Source of the DNA: Candidatus Cloacimonadota bacterium
GTDB taxonomy: Bacteria > Cloacimonadota > Cloacimonadia > Cloacimonadales > WRIO01
Assembly: GCA_009777575.1 (NCBI GenBank)
Contig: WRLO01000008.1
Coordinates: 1-64,000 of the forward strand
Reading direction: 5' to 3'
DNA: 64,000 nt
The notes beneath the pieces are model-generated. The model searched no databases, was not told where the DNA came from, and saw only the letters and a program-made list of their open reading frames with translations. This document shows positions 44,431-54,353 of the stretch, in pieces. The translations under genes were made by a program, and so were the position numbers. The first letter of the stretch is position 1. Every line of letters starts with the position of its first letter.

Positions 44431-45714
44431 ATGACTGAAAAAATGTTTTTTGGGCTGGCTATCTTTATTGGATGTTATGTATTTATAGCTTCTGAAAAAA
44501 TAAATAAAGTGGCAGTAGCCCTTTCCGGAGCTGTTCTTTTCATATTTCTTGGATATGTCTCGCAGAATCAGGCATTTTCAACCTATATAGACTGGAATGT
44601 GATTTTTCTCTTGATAGGTATGATGATTATGATGGGGGTCATCAAAAATACAGGTCTATTTGAATTCATAGCTATTTTTTTAGCAAAGAAAGCTCGCGGA
44701 AATCCAAAGAAGATAATTATCATGCTCTTTATAATCACTGGAGTATTTTCAGCATTTCTTGACAATGTCACGACTGTGATTGTAATAGCACCTATTTCTA
44801 TACTGATAGCTGTGGAATTAGGTATATCACCCATACCTTTTGTTATCACTCAGGCATTGGCATCGAATATCGGTGGAGCTGCAACATTGATTGGAGACCC
44901 TCCAAACTTAATGATAGGTAGCGCTGCTGGTTTAAGTTTTTTAGATTTTTTGAAAAATCTTGGTGTATTTATAGCAATAACAATGGTTGTTTGTGCCTTT
45001 ATCGTAAATCTCTTTTTTGGTAAACAATTAAAAGTTACCAACGAAAGAAGAGCTAGAATAATGGAATTTAAAGAAAAAGAGCTTATTCGCGATAAAAGTC
45101 TTCTTATTTACTCTATAGTGGTTTTTGGTATATTTTTGACACTTTTGATACTTCAAGAGGTTTTACAATTACATGCTGCCACTATAGCTCTTGTAGCAGC
45201 AGTTTTATTGTTATTGAGAGCAAGAAAAATTAATATGGAGAATTTCCTCAGCAATGAAATAGACTGGAGTTCAATTCTTTTTTTTATCGGCTTATTTATC
45301 ATGGTCGGGGCTTTGGAAGAAATAGGAATTATCCATTTTTTCTCAGAAAAAATCTTGGATGTATCTAAAGGCAATATGGAGTTAACCACCATTTTTATCA
45401 TCTGGTCATCAGGAATTGCTTCAGCTTTTCTTGACAATATCCCCTTTGTGGCTGCAATGATACCAATGATCAGAGATGTTTCGCAAAGCATCGGTGTAGA
45501 ACAAGCTTTGCCATTATGGTGGGCATTATCTTTAGGTTCATGTTTGGGAGGAAATGGAACACTGATAGGAGCTTCTGCAAATATAATTTCTGCTGGTATA
45601 TGTAAAAAGAGTAATTATCCTATCAGTTTTTGGACATTCACTAAATATGGGGCAGTTATTACCTTAATAAATCTGTTATTAGCTTCAGTTTTTATGATAT
45701 TGAGATATTTTTAA
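44431..45714 (+). CDS. ArsB/NhaD/CitM-type ion transporter
   Basis: A 427-aa membrane protein with about eleven hydrophobic segments and two inverted halves. Each half contains the family loop: FLDNVTTVIVIAPISILIA and ALASNIGGAATLIGDPPNLM in the first, and AFLDNIPFVAAMIPMI and SLGSCLGGNGTLIGASANII in the second. Members move arsenite, sodium or dicarboxylates; the sequence alone does not tell which. Its regulator is probably the EIIA-CBS protein encoded just upstream. Confidence 0.92.
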   Translation: MTEKMFFGLAIFIGCYVFIASEKINKVAVALSGAVLFIFLGYVSQNQAFSTYIDWNVIFLLIGMMIMMGVIKNTGLFEFIAIFLAKKARGNPKKIIIMLFIITGVFSAFLDNVTTVIVIAPISILIAVELGISPIPFVITQALASNIGGAATLIGDPPNLMIGSAAGLSFLDFLKNLGVFIAITMVVCAFIVNLFFGKQLKVTNERRARIMEFKEKELIRDKSLLIYSIVVFGIFLTLLILQEVLQLHAATIALVAAVLLLLRARKINMENFLSNEIDWSSILFFIGLFIMVGALEEIGIIHFFSEKILDVSKGNMELTTIFIIWSSGIASAFLDNIPFVAAMIPMIRDVSQSIGVEQALPLWWALSLGSCLGGNGTLIGASANIISAGICKKSNYPISFWTFTKYGAVITLINLLLASVFMILRYF

Positions 45715-45959
45715 AATAAAATGCTTGCCTTTATTCCTACCATTTTTAAAATGTCTCCCAGACGATGATTTTTAATGTTTCTGGAAAAGAATCAGAGACA
45801 GACAAAATATATAAATAGTTACAAATATCACACTTTAAAGAAAAAATTTAAGAAAATTTCTATTCTAATCAGAAATTTATTTTTTTGACTAATAATCTAT
45901 TGATTAAGAAGTGTGAAAATAATTACAAATAAAAATAACCAAATCAAAAGGATTAAAAT

Positions 45960-46811
45960 ATGAACAAAGATTTAGGTCGTTTAGACTTTCGTGACATTAA
46001 GGTTTATGATGAAAAAATGTCTAAAATTTTTCATTTATTGGATGAAGGACAAACAGAAAAAGCAAAAGACATCATCATAAAAATGCTTACTACACCAAAT
46101 TATTTTATCAGAGAATTTGTGGGAAAAAAGCTAGTTAATTATCAAAATAAAGAACTAATGGATCAGCTTATTCTCAGTTTTTTAGGTCACAAAGTATATG
46201 GCGTTAGAGCTGCGGTAATTTTTTATTACAACCTGAAATTTAACAAAGATCCTGAAAAAATAATTTCTTTGTTGGAATTATGTTGGAACGATACCCCCTG
46301 GGAAACAGAGCATGTTCTCCATGAAATGTGGCAAAAATATCCTGCAATTATGAAAAAAGAAATGATGCGATGGGCGAAATCTGAATTTAACAAACAAAGA
46401 ACACTCGCTTATCATGGAATAGAAGCCATTGCAGGGTCGGACCCTACCTACATTACGACTATCATCGAGTTAAATCTTGATTCAGATAATTTGGAATTAC
46501 AAAAGAAAATCACCAATGTTTTAACGCATGCAGTAAAAGGTTCTCCAGCAGAGTGTTATTCATTTATCAGAGAATGGCTTACCAACCCTTCTGAAACAAG
46601 AATAAAAACTTTGTATATAACTATGAAAAAATTGGTTTCAATTGCCATACACAATCATACAAACAACAAATCACCTAAAAATGATGAATTTTATCTTTTA
46701 ACTATGCAGTCTATTAAAGATTGGAAAGCTGACCCAGATAAATCTATTTCCAGTATGGGTGAAAAATTGGTCAGTTATGTAAAAAACCCCGGTCAAAGAG
46801 AAGAAAACTAA
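45960..46811 (+). CDS. HEAT/DNA-alkylation-repeat-like protein
   Basis: A 283-aa wholly helical protein. LITTPNYFIREFVGKKLVNYQ is represented by TTPNYFIREFVGKKLV, and WNDTPWETEHVLHEMWQKYP and MKKEMMRWAKSEFNKQRTLAY follow. This HEAT-like series of paired helices recalls the AlkC/AlkD DNA-glycosylase superfold, but the key residues cannot be assigned with safety. It could instead be a scaffold. It stands alone, with intergenic DNA of about 245 bp upstream and 120 bp downstream. Confidence 0.65.
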   Translation: MNKDLGRLDFRDIKVYDEKMSKIFHLLDEGQTEKAKDIIIKMLTTPNYFIREFVGKKLVNYQNKELMDQLILSFLGHKVYGVRAAVIFYYNLKFNKDPEKIISLLELCWNDTPWETEHVLHEMWQKYPAIMKKEMMRWAKSEFNKQRTLAYHGIEAIAGSDPTYITTIIELNLDSDNLELQKKITNVLTHAVKGSPAECYSFIREWLTNPSETRIKTLYITMKKLVSIAIHNHTNNKSPKNDEFYLLTMQSIKDWKADPDKSISSMGEKLVSYVKNPGQREEN

Positions 46812-46933
46812 ACTAAATTGAAGTTTCCCAAGATAATTGCCAATATATTATCTGCTTTATGGAATTATCTAATAAAGTATTATTTTTTGTTCAGACAAAA
46901 TACTGAAATGAGTAGAAAGAGGTTTATAGATTG

Positions 46934-48181
46934 ATGTCTTCTCTCAATAATTATTGTGACTATTCATGCATAATCACCGCTGGTGGATATGGCACTCGCT
47001 TTGACGAAAAGAAAAAGAAACAATTCTTTGAAATTAATAATAGACCATTAATAAATATTACTATAGAATTGTTTTATGCTCTGCCTGAGATAAATGAGAT
47101 ATTAGTTACTCTTCCTAAAGAAGATTTTGATTTAACATCAGCTTCCTTAAAAAAAGACTTTCCCAATAAAGTAAAATGTATTTTAGGGGGTGACACAAGG
47201 CAAAAATCTGTATATAATGCTTTACAAAGCTGCAATGAAAAAAATAGTTTTGTATTAATCCATGATGCAGTCAGACCTTTTCTGGATAAAGTTGACTTGT
47301 TAAAAATGATAGAATTAGTAAGAGAATCTGACTCTATGATTCCCGGTTCAAGAGTAAAAAACACAATTCATAGATTGGAAACTACAAATCGTGACTCTCA
47401 AAAAATGTTGATAGAAACTATCCCAAGAGAAGATTTAATCGAAGTATACACTCCTCAAATCTTTAAACTGGATTTAATAAAAAAATACCATGAAAAAGCT
47501 AAAAATCTCAAATTGTTATTTTCAGATGATGCGAGTATAATGGAATTTTTCGGAGAGAAAATAAGATGGTTTGAGACAAATTCTGGAAATTTAAAGATAA
47601 CCACAAGAGAAGATATAGAGTTAGCTGTATGGAGAGAGAATAGGATGACACAGAAAAATAAAAATTTTGAGGAAAAATCTTCTGATTTTTCCAATATCAG
47701 AATAGGTTATGGATATGATGTTCATCAACTTGTAGTTGGAAGAAAACTTATTATTGGCGGGGTAGAGATAGATTTTGAAAAAGGACTACTTGGTCACTCT
47801 GACGCTGATGTTCTTTTACATGCGATAATAGATGCTTTGTTAGGAGCGTTGTCACTTGGAGATATAGGTAGTAATTTTCCAGATAATGATAAAGCTTATA
47901 AAAATATCAATAGCAGGGTATTACTCAGAAAAACATATCAAATTATAAAAAGTAATGGTTGGTATCTAAATAATCTTGATGTTACTATTTGTGCTCAAAA
48001 ACCAAAAATGAGACCATATATAGACGATATGCGTAAAAATATCGCAGAAGACTTGCAATGTGAAATCGATATCATTTCTGTAAAAGCAACTACAGAAGAA
48101 AATCTTGGGATAAGCGGTTCAGAAAAAGGTATGACTGCAACCTGTATAGTGATGATTAGGAGAGCTAATGTCTTTAAATGA
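46934..48181 (+). CDS. ispDF: Bifunctional IspD/IspF enzyme of the MEP pathway
   Basis: A 415-aa fusion catalysing the cytidylyltransferase (IspD) and cyclodiphosphate synthase (IspF) steps of isoprenoid synthesis. The IspD half (about 1-235) has TAGGYGTRFDEKKKKQF, GGDTRQKSVYNAL and HDAVRPFLD; a Ser/Lys-rich linker joins the IspF half (about 255-415), which has GYGYDVHQLVVGRKLIIGG, GHSDADVLLHAIIDALLGA, DIGSNFPDND and TTEENLGISGSEKGM. Metal ligands (Asp, His, His) are present. ATG 46934 follows a TTG; GAGG lies upstream. It overlaps the next gene by 14 bp. Confidence 0.96.
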   Translation: MSSLNNYCDYSCIITAGGYGTRFDEKKKKQFFEINNRPLINITIELFYALPEINEILVTLPKEDFDLTSASLKKDFPNKVKCILGGDTRQKSVYNALQSCNEKNSFVLIHDAVRPFLDKVDLLKMIELVRESDSMIPGSRVKNTIHRLETTNRDSQKMLIETIPREDLIEVYTPQIFKLDLIKKYHEKAKNLKLLFSDDASIMEFFGEKIRWFETNSGNLKITTREDIELAVWRENRMTQKNKNFEEKSSDFSNIRIGYGYDVHQLVVGRKLIIGGVEIDFEKGLLGHSDADVLLHAIIDALLGALSLGDIGSNFPDNDKAYKNINSRVLLRKTYQIIKSNGWYLNNLDVTICAQKPKMRPYIDDMRKNIAEDLQCEIDIISVKATTEENLGISGSEKGMTATCIVMIRRANVFK

Positions 48182-50195
48182 AATGAGTTTTTTCCCCCTC
48201 GACAACCCTGTCTTAGTTTTTTCGTTGTTATTATTCATAATTTTAGTTACTCCTTATATTTTCAGGAAAATAAAAATTCCTCATATTGTAGGTTTGATTA
48301 TTGCAGGTTCTTTGATTGGTGAAAATGGAATTCATCTCATGGAAAGGGAGAGTATTCAGTTATATGGGACTGTAGGTCTTTTATACATAATGTTTCTTGC
48401 GGGTCTTGAGATAGATATGGCAGATTTTAAAAAGAATAAAAATAAGAGTTTTATTTTTGGGATGTATACCTTTTTAATCCCTATGACTCTTGGTATTTTG
48501 AGTAGTTATTATATATTAGGTCTAAATTTATTAACTTCTGTCCTTATAGCGAGTTGTTATGCTTCTCACACTCTTGTTACATATCCTATCATCACTAAAT
48601 ATGGAGTAACTAAAAATAGGTCTGTAAATGTCGCAGTTGGTGGCACTGTGGTTACAGATGTGCTTGCCTTGCTTGTCCTCGCAGTGATAGTAGCGATAAA
48701 TGGTGGTGATTTATCATTGGAATTTTGGGTAAATTTAATCATTAGGTTTTCTGTTTTTGTTACCATAGTTACTTATGTGTTTCCCATGTTAGCGAGATGG
48801 TTTTTAAAAAGAGAAAGCGATCATATTTCACAGTATTTATTCGTTCTTGGTTTGGTTTTTTTAGCAGGTTTTTTGTCAGAAATATCTTATGTTGAAGCAA
48901 TTATTGGAGCTTTTTTAACAGGTTTAGCACTAAATCAATTGATACCTGCTACTTCAGCACTGAAAAACAGGATAGAATTTATTGGTCATGCAATATTTAT
49001 CCCTATTTTCCTGATAGGTGTCGGAATGTTGATAAATTTTAGAGCTTTTTTTACTGATACTTTTACAATAATGGTGGCGATAACAATGGTTATTGTAGCC
49101 ACAATAGCAAAATTTTCAGCAGCTTTTCTAGCTCAAAAATCGTTTAAATACAGCAAAAATGAAAAATATATTATTTTTGGATTGAGTAATTCGCAAGCAG
49201 CAGCTACTTTAGCGGCTATATTGGTAGGATATAGAATCGGTATGATTGATGTTTCCATCATCAACGGTGCTACCTTGATGATACTTGTTACATGTACTAT
49301 AGCTTCATTTGCCACTGAAAAAGGTGCCTCTGGATTAGCTGTTCTTGACAATAAATCAGAAAAAGATGAAGAGTTAGATAATGTCCCAGAAAGGATATTA
49401 ATACCTATCAGTCATCCGGATACTTACGAAGAATTGATAAATCTTGGATTAATTCTTAAAAATAAAAAATATAAAAACAATATTTATGCTGTTAATATAA
49501 TAAATAGCCAAGAAAACAACCAAGAACAAGAAACCAAATCAAGAGATTTATTACAAAAAGCCTCAAAACTTGTTGCAGCAACAGACCAGTCTCTACATGA
49601 TATACTCCGTTATGATATAAATATCAATCATGGTATTTTTAATACCGCTAAAGAAAAAAAAATCACGGACATCATCATCGGTATCCATCATAAAGCTGGT
49701 TTGACTGATACTTTTTTAGGAAAACTGACAGAGGGTTTACTCGCTGAAAGCGTTGCTAATACCTATATTTATCATTCTGTGCAACCTTTTAATACAATAA
49801 AAAGAATGATTATTATGATTCCATCTAAAGCTGAGGAAGAAATTGGTTTCCAGGATTTTCTAAAGAAAATATGGAATATGGCTGAAAATACAAGTTTAAA
49901 ATTTATTATTTATGCTTCTGAAACAGTCAATGAAATCTTTAGTTTGAACAAAGGCTCGCATTCCATCGATCTTGAAATGATTAATTTCACAGATTGGAAT
50001 GATTTCTTGATAGTTTCTGGAAAACTTGATATGAATTCAGGTCTTATGGTCTTTATGAGTAGACCGGGAACAATTTCAAGGAACGATGCAATGGATAAAA
50101 TTACTAAATATCTGAATAAATACTTCAATAAACACAATTATATACTCTATTTTCCAATACAAGAAATTGTGATTAGGGATAAAAAAAGAAAATGA
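48168..50195 (+). CDS. CPA2-type Na+/H+ or K+/H+ antiporter with USP-like tail
   Basis: A 675-aa membrane protein. Residues about 1-390 hold some 12 hydrophobic segments of the cation-proton antiporter-2 (KefB) fold: IPHIVGLIIAGSLIGENG, LYIMFLAGLEIDMADFKKN, VEAIIGAFLTGLALNQLIP and FIPIFLIGVGMLINF. The remaining 285 residues are soluble and look like two universal-stress-protein halves (RILIPISHPDTYEELINL and RMIIMIPSKAEEEIGF), a probable nucleotide sensor. It overlaps the ispDF gene by 14 bp and is 48 bp from the ABC exporter gene. Ion specificity is not known. Confidence 0.9.
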   Translation: MSLNEMSFFPLDNPVLVFSLLLFIILVTPYIFRKIKIPHIVGLIIAGSLIGENGIHLMERESIQLYGTVGLLYIMFLAGLEIDMADFKKNKNKSFIFGMYTFLIPMTLGILSSYYILGLNLLTSVLIASCYASHTLVTYPIITKYGVTKNRSVNVAVGGTVVTDVLALLVLAVIVAINGGDLSLEFWVNLIIRFSVFVTIVTYVFPMLARWFLKRESDHISQYLFVLGLVFLAGFLSEISYVEAIIGAFLTGLALNQLIPATSALKNRIEFIGHAIFIPIFLIGVGMLINFRAFFTDTFTIMVAITMVIVATIAKFSAAFLAQKSFKYSKNEKYIIFGLSNSQAAATLAAILVGYRIGMIDVSIINGATLMILVTCTIASFATEKGASGLAVLDNKSEKDEELDNVPERILIPISHPDTYEELINLGLILKNKKYKNNIYAVNIINSQENNQEQETKSRDLLQKASKLVAATDQSLHDILRYDININHGIFNTAKEKKITDIIIGIHHKAGLTDTFLGKLTEGLLAESVANTYIYHSVQPFNTIKRMIIMIPSKAEEEIGFQDFLKKIWNMAENTSLKFIIYASETVNEIFSLNKGSHSIDLEMINFTDWNDFLIVSGKLDMNSGLMVFMSRPGTISRNDAMDKITKYLNKYFNKHNYILYFPIQEIVIRDKKRK

Positions 50196-50243
50196 GTTTT
50201 TTTACTATTCATATAAATCTTGTAAACAAGCGGAGGAAGTTCT

Positions 50244-52166
50244 TTGAAAAGAATAATTAATATTTACAAATTCATCTTGAAACATCCAATCTATTTAGGC
50301 TTGGGGATTGTTTTCATGTTGTTTTTTGCTGCTTTTAGTGGGGTTAGTATCACTTTGGTTATTCCGTTATTTGATAATATATTTGTCACTGAGAGGAATG
50401 TTGAGCCAGTTTATCAGACATTTTCTGATTTTTCGCAAGTAGTTTCAGAACTATTTATAAATAGATTAGAATTTGAAGGGCTTAACTCTTTATTTTCAAG
50501 AGGTTTTTTAGGAGGTATATGGGTTGAAATGAAGTCAATTCTCTCATTAACTGACCCATGGTTTTTATTAAAGTTGATTTGTAGTATTTTAATAATCTTA
50601 TTTCTTTTGAAAAACCTATTTTATTTTTTAAATCGCATTATGTTTGTCAATTTGCGTGGAAAGGTAATTCAGGAAATCCGTAATGCTTGTTATAAAAAGT
50701 ATTTATCACAATCTTATTCCTTTTTCAATCAAAATCGTGTGGGCGATTCTATAGTTCGTATGATCAATGATATAGAAATAGTTAATAATCTTTTTATAGA
50801 TACTTTTTTTAAAATTTTCCGAGAAACATCAGTTGTGTTTATATATGCTCTCATAGCTGCTACCTTGAACCTAAGATTGTTTTTATTTAGCTTATTAATA
50901 CTTCCACCATTTACTTTGTCTGTAAGGTATTTATCGAACAAAATGAAAAAATATGTCCAAAAAATACAAGCTCATCTATCTGATATGTTTTCAAATATAG
51001 AAGAAGTGTTGAATAGTATGAGAATAGTTAAAGTTTTTTGTAAAGAAGATTATGAAAATAAAAAACAGGAAACACTAAATAAAAAATATTTTCATTTATG
51101 GAGAAAATCTCAAATTTATTGGTCATTTGGGGTGCCAATATCAGAAATGAGCAGTGTTTTTATAGGCTTAATGATATTGTTTGTAGGTGGTGCAGATATT
51201 TTAGGAGCTGATAGTCAGTTTACTTTTGGTGATTTTACAGCTTTTCTTTTTGCTGTTTTTAGCATGATGCACCCTTTGAAAGTTATTACAAACGACATCA
51301 CGGATATGAAAAAAGGTATGGTTTCAGTCGACAGGGTATGCGAAATACTTGAAATGACAAGCGAAATCATTGAGGTAGACAATCCAGTTGTGAAAAAAGC
51401 TTTTTTAGAGAAAATAGAGTATAAAAATGTGAATTTTGCCTACAATCCTGATCAACAAGTATTAATTAACTGTAGCTTTGATATAAAAAAAGGGCAAAAA
51501 ATTGCATTTGTAGGCTCAAGTGGCTCTGGGAAAACTACCTGCGTCAATCTTTTAAACAGGATGTATGATGTGAGTTCTGGTGAAGTTCTGATAGATGGGA
51601 TTAATGTAAAAAATATGAAAATTAAAGATTTGAGAAAACTTTTTGGTGTTGTGACGCAAGATTCTGTGTTATTTACTGAAACTATAACAAATAACATTAA
51701 ATATGGCTCAAATGAAGAGAAAACTCTTGATGAAGTTAAAAAAGCCTGTCATTTTGCTTTCTCTGATGAATTTATTGAAAAATTACCAGACGGATATGAT
51801 ACTCCTATTTTACCACATGCTTCAAATTTTTCTGGGGGGCAAAAACAAAGGCTTTGTATAGCAAGAGCTATTATCGATAATCCACCAATTTTAATATTTG
51901 ATGAAGCCACTTCAGCACTTGATACTGACTCTGAACAAAAGGTCCAAAAAGCCATTGATATGGCTATTGGAGATAGAACTGTCATTATCATTGCACATAG
52001 ATTATCCACAATTCTTTCTGCAGATAAAATAATTGTATTAGATAAAGGAATGGTCGTGGGGACAGGAAAACATGAGGATTTGATAAAAGAATGCTCAAAA
52101 TATAAACATTTTTATGATTTACAGTTTAATAATTTTAAAAATACTAGAAATCATCAAATTCTGTAG
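50244..52166 (+). CDS. MsbA-like ABC exporter (ATPase-permease)
   Basis: A 640-aa half-transporter, of the type that flips lipid A core or other lipids (MsbA-like). Start is TTG with GGAGG 8 bp before it. The membrane part (about 1-360) has six helices with an unusually long first loop (about 45-110); the ATPase part has Walker A VGSSGSGKTTCVNLLN, Q-loop FGVVTQDSVLF, signature NFSGGQKQRLCIARAI, Walker B PILIFDEATSALD and the H-loop IIAHRLSTI. It is read after the antiporter gene. The presence of PagP in this genome fits a lipid A-bearing outer membrane, but the substrate remains a guess. Confidence 0.93.
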   Translation: MKRIINIYKFILKHPIYLGLGIVFMLFFAAFSGVSITLVIPLFDNIFVTERNVEPVYQTFSDFSQVVSELFINRLEFEGLNSLFSRGFLGGIWVEMKSILSLTDPWFLLKLICSILIILFLLKNLFYFLNRIMFVNLRGKVIQEIRNACYKKYLSQSYSFFNQNRVGDSIVRMINDIEIVNNLFIDTFFKIFRETSVVFIYALIAATLNLRLFLFSLLILPPFTLSVRYLSNKMKKYVQKIQAHLSDMFSNIEEVLNSMRIVKVFCKEDYENKKQETLNKKYFHLWRKSQIYWSFGVPISEMSSVFIGLMILFVGGADILGADSQFTFGDFTAFLFAVFSMMHPLKVITNDITDMKKGMVSVDRVCEILEMTSEIIEVDNPVVKKAFLEKIEYKNVNFAYNPDQQVLINCSFDIKKGQKIAFVGSSGSGKTTCVNLLNRMYDVSSGEVLIDGINVKNMKIKDLRKLFGVVTQDSVLFTETITNNIKYGSNEEKTLDEVKKACHFAFSDEFIEKLPDGYDTPILPHASNFSGGQKQRLCIARAIIDNPPILIFDEATSALDTDSEQKVQKAIDMAIGDRTVIIIAHRLSTILSADKIIVLDKGMVVGTGKHEDLIKECSKYKHFYDLQFNNFKNTRNHQIL

Positions 52167-52531
52167 GGACCAAATTTTACATTCTGAATATTTTTGCTAT
52201 AGTAGACAATGCTAAAAACCTTCCAATGCTTATTGGTACCTGTATAATGCCTTGAATTGTTTCTAAGGTTAATTCTAAGTAAATAACGCCTCCTGTAGAA
52301 TTACTATTTTTTTAAGACTCTTATTATATTATATCTGCCACTCTTTTGTCCCTCCTGTATGCTTCCCCTACCGTACCTTTGTAATATGTTAAAAATAAAA
52401 GAGTTGACACTCAGTAATTTCAGCAATGCCAAATAGAATATATTTCTGTTCGAAACATGATAAAGAATAAACAATTGACAAAAAGCATAATAATAAAATT
52501 ATGACACAAATAATACATTTTGGAGTAAATT
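52167..52531. other. Intergenic region upstream of lysS
   Basis: 365 bp without a gene I can recognise. Two TTGACA boxes, near 52405 and at 52475-52480, are candidate -35 elements; the second stands about 50 bp before the lysS ATG. No T-box-like or riboswitch structure was recognised. Confidence 0.4.
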
Positions 52532-54022
52532 ATGGAAGATTACAACGATTTAGTCAAACAAAGAATTGAAAAACTGGAAAAAATAAAAGATATGGGAATT
52601 GACCCTTTTCCTCACCGAAGTCAACGAACTCATCATATTGCCGAATTACTTGAGAAAAAGGATTATTTCATTGAATCAAAAGACACTGTGTATATTGTAG
52701 GTAGGATAACTTCTCAAAGAAGACAGGGTAAAATAGGTTTTACCACAGTTCAAGACATGAGTGGAAAAATACAGGCTTTTATTCGTCAAGATAAGATTGG
52801 TGAGGATCATTATGAGCTTTATAAATTATTGGATTTAGGTGATTTTTTACAGGTTCGAGGACAAGCTGTTTATACGCAAACTGGGGAATATTCAATTCTT
52901 GCAGATGAAATTGTTCTTTTATCGAAAAATATAAGACCCTTGCCTACTGTAAAAGAGAAAGAAATTGATGGTAAATTAGTTCGATATGACGAATTTTCTG
53001 ATATAGAACTTAGATATAGGAAACGATACCTTGATTTGTTGTTGAATCCTATTCAAAGACAAACATTTGAGCAAAGAGCTAAAATAATCACTTTTATTAG
53101 AAGATTTCTTGATGAAAGAGGATTTCTTGAGGTAGAAACACCTATATTGCAACCTCTATATGGAGGAGCAAACGCTAGACCTTTTACTACTCATCACAAT
53201 ACACTTGGTGTGGATCTTTATTTGAGAATAGCTACAGAACTATATCTCAAAAGACTAATAATTGGCGGTTTTGAAAGGGTTTATGAGATTGGTAAAAATT
53301 TCAGAAACGAGGGGATGGATAGAACACACAATCCAGAATTTACTGCAATTGAACTTTATCAAGCCTACACAGACTTAAATGGTATGATAGAAATTACTGA
53401 AAAGATAATTAAAGGTATTGCTGAAACAGTATATCAAACAATGTCGATTCAATATGATAAATATACTCTCGATTTGGAAAAACCTTTCCGAATAGCAAGT
53501 ATGATGAGCTTGGTAAATGAATACACTGGTCAAGATTTTTCTGATTTTGATATACAAAAACTGAGATATTTTTGTAAAGAAAAAGAAATAAATATTGATG
53601 AACATGCTGGAACTGGTAAGATTATTGCGGAGATATTTGATAATTTTGTTGAACCAAACTTGATACAACCCACTTTTGTGATTGATTATCCTATTGAAAT
53701 ATCACCTTTTGCTAAAAATCATCCAGATAATCCAAATATTGTAGAACGTTTTGAACTTTTTATCTGTGGAAAAGAATTTGCCAATGCCTTTACTGAGTTA
53801 AATAGCCCTATAGAACAAAGAAAAAGACTCGATGCACAAGCAAAAGCAAAAGAATTAGGTGACCAAGAAGCAAATGTAGTTGATGAAGATTTCATCGAAG
53901 CTCTTGAATATGGTATGCCACCAATGGGAGGACTGGGAATAGGGATTGATAGGTTGATAATGCTCTTTACAAACAATGTTACTATAAAAGAGGTAATCTT
54001 TTTTCCACAGATGAAAACCTAA
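52532..54022 (+). CDS. lysS: Lysyl-tRNA synthetase, class II
   Basis: Charges tRNA-Lys. The 496-aa length is standard for class II LysRS. The N-terminal OB fold (about 40-150: VYIVGRITSQRRQGKIGF, LGDFLQVRG) binds the anticodon. Catalytic motifs: 1 in FLDERGFLEVETPILQP, 2 in NFRNEGMDRTHNPEFT, 3 in GGLGIGIDRLIMLFTNN; YGGANARPFTTHHN and DYPIEISPFAK, typical of LysRS, are present. It stands between a long upstream region and the ferredoxin gene. Confidence 0.98.
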   Translation: MEDYNDLVKQRIEKLEKIKDMGIDPFPHRSQRTHHIAELLEKKDYFIESKDTVYIVGRITSQRRQGKIGFTTVQDMSGKIQAFIRQDKIGEDHYELYKLLDLGDFLQVRGQAVYTQTGEYSILADEIVLLSKNIRPLPTVKEKEIDGKLVRYDEFSDIELRYRKRYLDLLLNPIQRQTFEQRAKIITFIRRFLDERGFLEVETPILQPLYGGANARPFTTHHNTLGVDLYLRIATELYLKRLIIGGFERVYEIGKNFRNEGMDRTHNPEFTAIELYQAYTDLNGMIEITEKIIKGIAETVYQTMSIQYDKYTLDLEKPFRIASMMSLVNEYTGQDFSDFDIQKLRYFCKEKEINIDEHAGTGKIIAEIFDNFVEPNLIQPTFVIDYPIEISPFAKNHPDNPNIVERFELFICGKEFANAFTELNSPIEQRKRLDAQAKAKELGDQEANVVDEDFIEALEYGMPPMGGLGIGIDRLIMLFTNNVTIKEVIFFPQMKT

Positions 54023-54125
54023 CAATTTCGAGGAATATTTTCATTCTCGATTAGAGTTTCTAAATTTTCCTTGACTAAAATGGATATGAAAAATTCTTAT
54101 CTTTAAAAATAATATGGAGGATAAT

Positions 54126-54296
54126 ATGGCAGTAAAAATTGATACTGACAAATGTATCGGTTGTAGTGCATGTCTTGATTCTTGTCCTGTTAACGCACTT
54201 TCTATGGACAGAGACAAAGTCATGGTTGATGACGCTACTTGTATTGATTGCGGTGCTTGCGTAGGAACATGCCCTACAGAAGCTATCTCTATGTAG
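54126..54296 (+). CDS. 2x[4Fe-4S] ferredoxin
   Basis: A 56-aa clostridial-type ferredoxin. Two full CxxCxxCxxxCP motifs are present: CIGCSACLDSCP and CIDCGACVGTCP. It carries electrons between low-potential enzymes such as 2-oxoacid:ferredoxin oxidoreductases and hydrogenase. ATG 54126 is chosen since GGAGG stands 6 bp before it. A hairpin terminator lies right after the stop. Confidence 0.97.
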   Translation: MAVKIDTDKCIGCSACLDSCPVNALSMDRDKVMVDDATCIDCGACVGTCPTEAISM

Positions 54297-54308
54297 ATTA
54301 TCAAACTG

Positions 54309-54347
54309 GGTTGTCAGTTATTTTTATGATGACTGACAACCTTTTTT
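54309..54347 (+). terminator. Rho-independent terminator after ferredoxin gene
   Basis: GGTTGTCAGTTA (54309-54320) pairs with the reverse text ending TGACTGACAACC at 54341, with a short T-rich loop, followed by six T. A textbook terminator; on the other strand it may also serve the convergent pagP-like gene. Confidence 0.92.
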
Positions 54348-54353
54348 ACTTTC

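Noticed and set aside
52449-52460. GTTCGAAAC as a possible tRNA T-arm
   Set aside because: No acceptor stem, anticodon arm or CCA could be matched around it.
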